Of a stretch of 64,000 nt of DNA, positions 60,467 through 64,000 are shown piece by piece (positions within the stretch are counted from its first letter, which is position 1; each line of letters opens with the position of its first letter). The translations under genes were made by a program, and so were the position numbers. The DNA is taken from contig JBBDWR010000029.1 in NCBI GenBank assembly GCA_040902745.1, positions 159,910 through 223,909 on the forward strand. The letters run 5' to 3'. The DNA comes from JBBDWR01 sp040902745. Lineage in GTDB: Bacteria; Actinomycetota; UBA4738; HRBIN12. The notes beneath the pieces are model-generated. The model worked only from the letters and a program-made list of their open reading frames with translations, searched no databases and was not told where the DNA came from.

Positions 60467-60658
60467 TCAGACGTTACCGGGATCGGAACGGCGTTTGCCT
60501 CGGTAGTGGGGAAAGGTCGCCTCGGCGTGCTGCCAGCAGCGATCGCTCGCGTTGTACCGGGAAAGGCGTGTCCGGCAGGCGGGGTCGGCGCACACGCGGC
60601 CGACATCGCCCTGGGACGTCGACGGAGCGGGAAGGTTCTGCGGACGAGTTCCCTTCAC
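60467..60658 (-). CDS. Small zinc-ribbon-like protein
   Basis: 63 residues. A compact block CADPACRTRLSRYNASDRCWQH gives C-x4-C...C-x2-H ligands with a conserved-looking TRLSRYN centre, recalling small actinobacterial zinc-binding proteins of unknown role. ATG 60658 is used; a different frame opens at 60606 and is dismissed. It lies between the decarboxylase and rsrA with short gaps on either side. Confidence 0.6.
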   Translation of the reverse strand: MKGTRPQNLPAPSTSQGDVGRVCADPACRTRLSRYNASDRCWQHAEATFPHYRGKRRSDPGNV

Positions 60659-60743
60659 GAGCGCGCCTCCTCGCCCGTGATTCGCCGCCCCAAGCGGGTC
60701 GGTTCGATCCCCCGCGAGGAGGCAAGGTGTCCGGTGCCGGCCG

Positions 60744-60998
60744 CTACTCGCGGGTGTCTGTCGATTGGCTTCGGATCATCGTGCGGATACGCACGCGGAG
60801 AGTCTGAGGGATCTCGGCCGCCGACGATTGCCCGCACTTCGAGGAGATCACGAGTTTGAGGCGGCGCTGGAACTCGGCCCGGTCCGAGCACGGAGAGCAG
60901 TCTTCGAGGTGGACCTCGAGGTCCGCGATGCTCGCGCCCTCGAGTTCGCCGTCGAGGTAGCGCTCGATCTCATGCAGTGCCTGTTCACAGTCAGTCAT
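60744..60998 (-). CDS. rsrA: Anti-sigma factor, RsrA-type zinc protein
   Basis: 84 residues. Cys4, His30, Cys34 and Cys37 reproduce the spacing of the S. coelicolor RsrA zinc site (26 residues from the first Cys to His, then H-x3-C-x2-C). Such proteins release their sigma factor upon thiol oxidation. The start overlaps the sigR stop by eight bases, so it is coupled to its target. Confidence 0.88.
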   Translation of the reverse strand: MTDCEQALHEIERYLDGELEGASIADLEVHLEDCSPCSDRAEFQRRLKLVISSKCGQSSAAEIPQTLRVRIRTMIRSQSTDTRE

Positions 60999-61575
60999 CG
61001 ACGATCCCGCGCTCCTTGGCCTTTTCCCACAACGCCTTCTCCAGCGACTTTCTTCCCCGATGGAGCCGGGACATCACGGTCCCGATCGGGATGCCGAGCA
61101 TCTCGGCAGTCTCCTTATAGGAGAATCCTTCCACGTCGACCAGAAGCACGGCCAGCCGGAACCCCTCCGGAAGCGCTTCGAGCGCCGCCTGCACGTCCTC
61201 GTCCGGCATCCGATCGAGTACCTCGGCCTCCGCGGAAGCCTCGGTGGATTGCGCCGCCAGCCGGTCGAAGAGGTACCAGTCTTCGACGTCGTCGTCGGTC
61301 TGCACCGTCTGCGGCTCGCGTTGCTTCTTGCGATACGTGTTGATGAACGTGTTCGTCAGGATCCGGTAGAGCCACGCCTTGAGGTTGGTGCCCTCGGTGA
61401 ACCCCCTGAACCCGCGGTAGGCGCGCAGCATCGACTCCTGCACAAGGTCCTCTGCGTCGGCCGGGTTGCGCGTCATGCGAAGGGCGGACGAGTAGAGGTT
61501 CGGCAGCAGCGGTGTCACGTCGCGCTCGAAGCGCTCCGTCAGCTCTGCGTCGGTCGCATGTCTCGTCTCACTCAC
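60991..61575 (-). CDS. sigR: ECF sigma factor, SigR-like
   Basis: 194 residues. Region 2 reads LYSSALRMTRNPADAEDLVQESMLRAYRGF ... LKAWLYRILTNTFINTYRK and region 4 has LLVDVEGFSYKETAEMLGIPIGTVMSRLHRGRKSLEKAL, the SigR/SigH group that governs thiol-oxidative stress. GTG 61575 stands exactly where a promoter at 61582-61609 predicts the transcript start, so it is probably leaderless. It is followed by rsrA. Confidence 0.9.
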   Translation of the reverse strand: MSETRHATDAELTERFERDVTPLLPNLYSSALRMTRNPADAEDLVQESMLRAYRGFRGFTEGTNLKAWLYRILTNTFINTYRKKQREPQTVQTDDDVEDWYLFDRLAAQSTEASAEAEVLDRMPDEDVQAALEALPEGFRLAVLLVDVEGFSYKETAEMLGIPIGTVMSRLHRGRKSLEKALWEKAKERGIVDD

Positions 61576-61581
61576 GACCCA

Positions 61582-61609
61582 AGTATCGCCGATGCGCAGC
61601 CGGTGTCAC
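61582..61609 (-). promoter_or_regulatory. sigR promoter
   Basis: Minus-strand GTGACA (61609-61604; five of six), 16-base spacer, GATACT (61587-61582). The predicted start coincides with the sigR GTG. No SigR-type GGAAT/GTT element is seen here. Confidence 0.55.
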
Positions 61610-61631
61610 GTCCGTGCGTGCTCGGAGCGCA

Positions 61632-62582
61632 TCACGGCGGTCCTCCGCGACGGTCACGTCGCTTCGGGTCGCCGGCGACCGTGAGGTCGAACCTGCCGCG
61701 GAACCGATCGAGGAACCGATAGTAGTTCCGCTTGGACAGCTGATCGCGGCGCTCGCTCGGCGTCGTGATCCATGCGCGATGCTCGTGACGACGAACCGGC
61801 ACGGGAACCACGACGGCACGGCGGCCTGAGTCCTTCACCCGGAACGAGAACTCGATGTCGCAGGTGCGATAGAAGCGGAACTTCTCGTCGAAGAGGCCGA
61901 CCTCGAGCAGGACCGGTCGCCGTATCGCCAACAGATAGCCCTCGATCGCGTCGACGTCGGGGCCGGCATCGTCCCGGAACTCGCGCAGGTCGTCGGTGAC
62001 GATCCCGAACGGTCCGCACACTCCGACGTTTGGGTCGCGCAGGGTCTGGCGGATCGGTTCGAGGATGCCTCCCATGATCTCCACCGACCCGTCGACGACG
62101 AGAACGATCTCGCCGACGCTCCTGTGCAGACCGGCGTTGCGGGCAGCGGCCCATCCGGCGTCGCCGGCCAACTCGAGCACCTCGACACCGTCCGGCCACA
62201 GCGTCGGATCGGTCCCCACGACGTCGACCACGACGTGCTGGACACGGAGACCGGCCTCGTAGCGTCGGAAGCTCTCGATCCCTCGAATGACGTCCTGCGG
62301 CCACTCTTCGACGAGCCAGTGCACGGACGCATCCGCGGCCGCAGGATCGGCGAGGACCGACACGATCTCGTGCGCGTCCGCTCGCGGCCGAGCGGGTTTT
62401 CCGACGGCCGTTGCCGCCTCGAGAACGAACCCCCCGTCCGCGGCGTCGAGCACGGTCCATCCGAGCTCCTCGATCCGGGCGCGCAATCCGTCTGCTGCGG
62501 CGAAGTCCTTGGCCATGCGGCGCCCGGCGCGCTCCTGGGCCAGCGCGACGACCTCGGCCGGTGGCGCGTCAGGCATCGGCAT
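61632..62582 (-). CDS. CysS-tail-like domain fused to a GT2-type glycosyltransferase
   Basis: 316 residues. Residues 5-55 resemble the C-terminal helical tail of cysteinyl-tRNA synthetase (ERAGRRMAKDFAAADGLRARIEEL then GWTVLDAADGGF). From about 70 to 316 is a GT2-like fold with GWAAARNAGLHRSVGEIVLVVDGS (Asp-x-Ser in place of DxD) and a C-terminal YYRFLDRFRGRFDL helix. GT2 enzymes transfer sugars from nucleotide donors. ATG 62582 or 62576 start; both overlap the hydrolase end. No catalytic CysS domain is present. Confidence 0.72.
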   Translation of the reverse strand: MPMPDAPPAEVVALAQERAGRRMAKDFAAADGLRARIEELGWTVLDAADGGFVLEAATAVGKPARPRADAHEIVSVLADPAAADASVHWLVEEWPQDVIRGIESFRRYEAGLRVQHVVVDVVGTDPTLWPDGVEVLELAGDAGWAAARNAGLHRSVGEIVLVVDGSVEIMGGILEPIRQTLRDPNVGVCGPFGIVTDDLREFRDDAGPDVDAIEGYLLAIRRPVLLEVGLFDEKFRFYRTCDIEFSFRVKDSGRRAVVVPVPVRRHEHRAWITTPSERRDQLSKRNYYRFLDRFRGRFDLTVAGDPKRRDRRGGPP

Positions 62583-63411
62583 GCGCGTGCAAGAAGTCCA
62601 GGACGATCTCGTCAGCGCGATCCGCCTGTTCGGAGTGGTACACGTGGCCCGCTCCGTCGAGGATCGCGAGCTGGGCTCCCGGGATGCGATCGGCGAGCAC
62701 CTGTGCGTTGCCGGGATCGATCAGGCGATCCTCGGCGCCGTGCACCACCAGGGTCGGGGCGCGCAGCTCCGGCAGGCGACCCCACGAGTCGAAGCCCCGC
62801 ATCGCCTCCCATTGCCGCCTTGCCGCGTGCTTGGTTTGCGCCGACGCGCATCGGAGGTCGTCGGCCACGTGCTCCGGGTTGGCCTCGGCGAAGCCCGGCG
62901 CGTAGAGCGTGAGCCACGGCCGGTCCTTCGGTACCGTGCGGCGCTCGTCGGGAACGGGAACCACATGGTCTCCACCGGCGTGCGTCGCGGCGAGCACGAG
63001 CGCACGGACACGCTCCGGGTGGGTCAGGGCGAGCTGCTGCGCGATCATCCCGCCGAAGGACTGCCCGTAGAAGCTCGCGCGATCGATCCCCAAGGCGTCC
63101 ACGAGGGCGAGCGTGTCGTCGACGAGCGTCTGCATCGTGATGGGTTCGTCCGGCATCGTGGATCGTCCGTTGCCGCGAAGGTCGTAGGCGACGACCCGCA
63201 GGTGCCTCGCCAGGTGCGGGATGTTCCTGCGCCAGCCGGGGATGTCGCCGCCGAGGCCCTCCAGCAGCACGAGCGGCCCGGCATCGCCGGGCCCGTGGAG
63301 TTCGTAGTAGAGACGAGCGCCGTCGGGACGATCCAGCGTCGACGCGACCGCCGACCGACTAGACGTCGGCGCTCTTCTCCGCCTTGCGGATGCGCCCGGC
63401 CATGACCTCAA
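62569..63411 (-). CDS. Alpha/beta hydrolase
   Basis: About 280 residues. Nucleophile elbow GQSFGG (Ser), oxyanion region LLEGLGGDIPGW, the acid in VVHGAEDRLIDPGN and His in DGAGHVYHSEQ are the family motifs. The start is not clear: only TTG 63411 is available upstream of the conserved part, and that would overlap the next gene by about 50 bases; a CTG near 63340 is another possibility. The pattern is like haloalkane dehalogenase/esterase or 3-oxoadipate enol-lactonase relatives; substrate unknown. Confidence 0.78.
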   Translation of the reverse strand: MRSWPGASARRRRAPTSSRSAVASTLDRPDGARLYYELHGPGDAGPLVLLEGLGGDIPGWRRNIPHLARHLRVVAYDLRGNGRSTMPDEPITMQTLVDDTLALVDALGIDRASFYGQSFGGMIAQQLALTHPERVRALVLAATHAGGDHVVPVPDERRTVPKDRPWLTLYAPGFAEANPEHVADDLRCASAQTKHAARRQWEAMRGFDSWGRLPELRAPTLVVHGAEDRLIDPGNAQVLADRIPGAQLAILDGAGHVYHSEQADRADEIVLDFLHAHADA

Positions 63412-63781
63412 GGGTCTTGATCGCGATCGATGGGTGCTGCTGGAGCAGACCTCGGAAGGTCCACTCAGTGAGCGCTGCGGCCCGTACTTCGGTGGTCGCG
63501 GTGACCGTCGCGGACCGCGGTCCCCGGTCGATCAGGGCGATCTCCCCGAAGAAGTCGCCCGGGCCAAGGGTGCCGCGCTTCTTGCCGCCGATCGTCACCT
63601 CGGCCATGCCTTCGAGGATCACGAACAGACCCACACCCGGGTCGCCCTCGCGCGCGATCACCGTGGCCGCCTTGAACACCCGCGGTTTGGCGGCGTTCGC
63701 GACGGCGGCGAGCTCGCGTTTCGTGCAGCCGGCGAAGAGCGGAACCTTCTCGAGTTTCTGCACGAGATCGCGATCGGTCAT
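63359..63781 (-). CDS. Cyclic nucleotide-binding domain protein
   Basis: 140 residues from ATG 63781 with AGGAGG nine bases upstream. The single CNB domain starts KVPLFAGCTKRELAAVANAAKPRVF and has the phosphate-binding cassette FFGEIALIDRGPRSATV, in which Glu and Arg bind cAMP or cGMP. There is no DNA-binding or kinase domain, so it would act as a free sensor subunit. It overlaps the hydrolase start region. Confidence 0.83.
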   Translation of the reverse strand: MTDRDLVQKLEKVPLFAGCTKRELAAVANAAKPRVFKAATVIAREGDPGVGLFVILEGMAEVTIGGKKRGTLGPGDFFGEIALIDRGPRSATVTATTEVRAAALTEWTFRGLLQQHPSIAIKTLEVMAGRIRKAEKSADV

Positions 63782-63891
63782 GTCGTTGTCCCTCCTCGAC
63801 GTGAGCGCGGTTCCGCGCGTGGCGAATCCTACCCGGGCGGACCGACGCGGGCGAACCGCCCGCAAGACGGGGACGTGGCGACGGGGGAACG

Positions 63892-63921
63892 CGAACGGGC
63901 GGCCCGTGGGCCGCCCGTTCG
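63892..63921 (-). terminator. strong hairpin after tRNA-Met
   Basis: Perfect 14-bp inverted repeat CGAACGGGCGGCCC/GGGCCGCCCGTTCG with a 2-base centre, four bases after the tRNA 3' end. No U-run follows, so intrinsic termination is likely but not certain. Confidence 0.65.
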
Positions 63922-63925
63922 ATCG

Positions 63926-63999
63926 TCGCGGGGACAGGATTTGAACCTGTGACCTCTGGGTTATGAGCCCAGCGAGCTACCAGACTGCTCCACCCCGCA
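63926..63999 (-). tRNA. initiator tRNA-Met (anticodon CAT)
   Basis: 74 bases: acceptor TGCGGGG/CCCCGCG with a non-Watson-Crick first pair (T1 with G72), D-arm GAGC/GCTC, anticodon stem CTGGG/CCCAG with three consecutive G-C pairs and loop CTCATAA, T-stem ACAGG/CCTGT, discriminator A, no encoded CCA. The weak 1-72 pair and the three GC pairs are the marks of an initiator tRNA. Confidence 0.9.
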
Positions 64000-64000
64000 G

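Noticed and set aside
60506..60859. plus-strand ORF across the zinc-ribbon and rsrA genes
   Set aside because: Overlaps two minus-strand genes with clear metal motifs; no own motif.

Overview
The window is high-GC, gene-dense DNA with no mobile elements, CRISPR arrays or gene-free stretches over about 300 bases. It looks like an actinobacterial chromosome: a WhiB protein with four cysteines, a bacterial proteasome activator (Bpa) ending in GQYL, a SigR/RsrA pair, a MarP-like membrane protease and a DivIVA-like protein. The gene order argS-lysA-hom-thrC-thrB ... rho-rpmE-prfA-prmC-sua5 ... wecA ... atp (all minus strand, about 32.8 kb down to 1) is that of the Mycobacterium/Streptomyces argS-to-atp supercluster. 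I cannot place the organism below phylum; several fusions and insertions suggest a lineage away from the well-studied genera.

Left part (1-7069): the start of the ATP synthase operon (atpZ-like, atpI, atpB, atpE, atpF, partial atpH running off the left edge), then a complete polyamine-type ABC importer operon potA-potD-potB-potC with 4-bp overlaps. Middle left (7261-18381): a WecA-like lipid-linked sugar transferase, glyA, rpiB, a low-molecular-weight phosphatase, sua5/tsaC, prmC, prfA, a DivIVA-like protein, a DUF1385 membrane protein, rpmE, rho with a long repeat-rich N-terminal insert, and transaldolase. At 18378-20926 two overlapping genes encode a 2-phosphoglycerate kinase and a cyclic 2,3-diphosphoglycerate synthetase, the two-step route to a solute known from thermophilic methanogens. 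I consider this the most unusual module here.

Centre (21044-32990): metallophosphoesterase, MarP-like protease, glycogen-debranching-type glucosidase, the threonine operon, a LysA-acetyltransferase fusion, argS, a stand-alone receiver and tRNA-Arg(CCG). Centre right (33025-42728): pdxH, an M20 peptidase, bpa, a second complete pot operon, divergent pyrD/pyrE with a 23-bp gap, a methyltransferase and a DUF309 protein. Right (42851-64000): a mixed housekeeping and accessory region with an AI-2E-family permease, FAD amine oxidase, VIT1-type transporter, MarR, GNAT, ABC exporter, family 5 uracil-DNA glycosylase, PGRP-type amidase, GABA aminotransferase, a secreted Asp-box protein, GDPD, whiB, nth, an S51-type peptidase, a PLP decarboxylase, sigR/rsrA, a CysS-tail/glycosyltransferase fusion, a hydrolase, a cNMP-binding protein and initiator tRNA-Met.

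A theme is transcription without leaders: at about fourteen genes a TANNNT-like -10 hexamer lies 6-8 bases (10 for atp) upstream of the start codon and no Shine-Dalgarno sequence is visible. This decided several start choices. Two pot importers, GABA aminotransferase, an amine oxidase and an amino-acid decarboxylase suggest amine/polyamine use, but they are not in one operon. All functions are read from motifs and gene order by eye; no database search was run.
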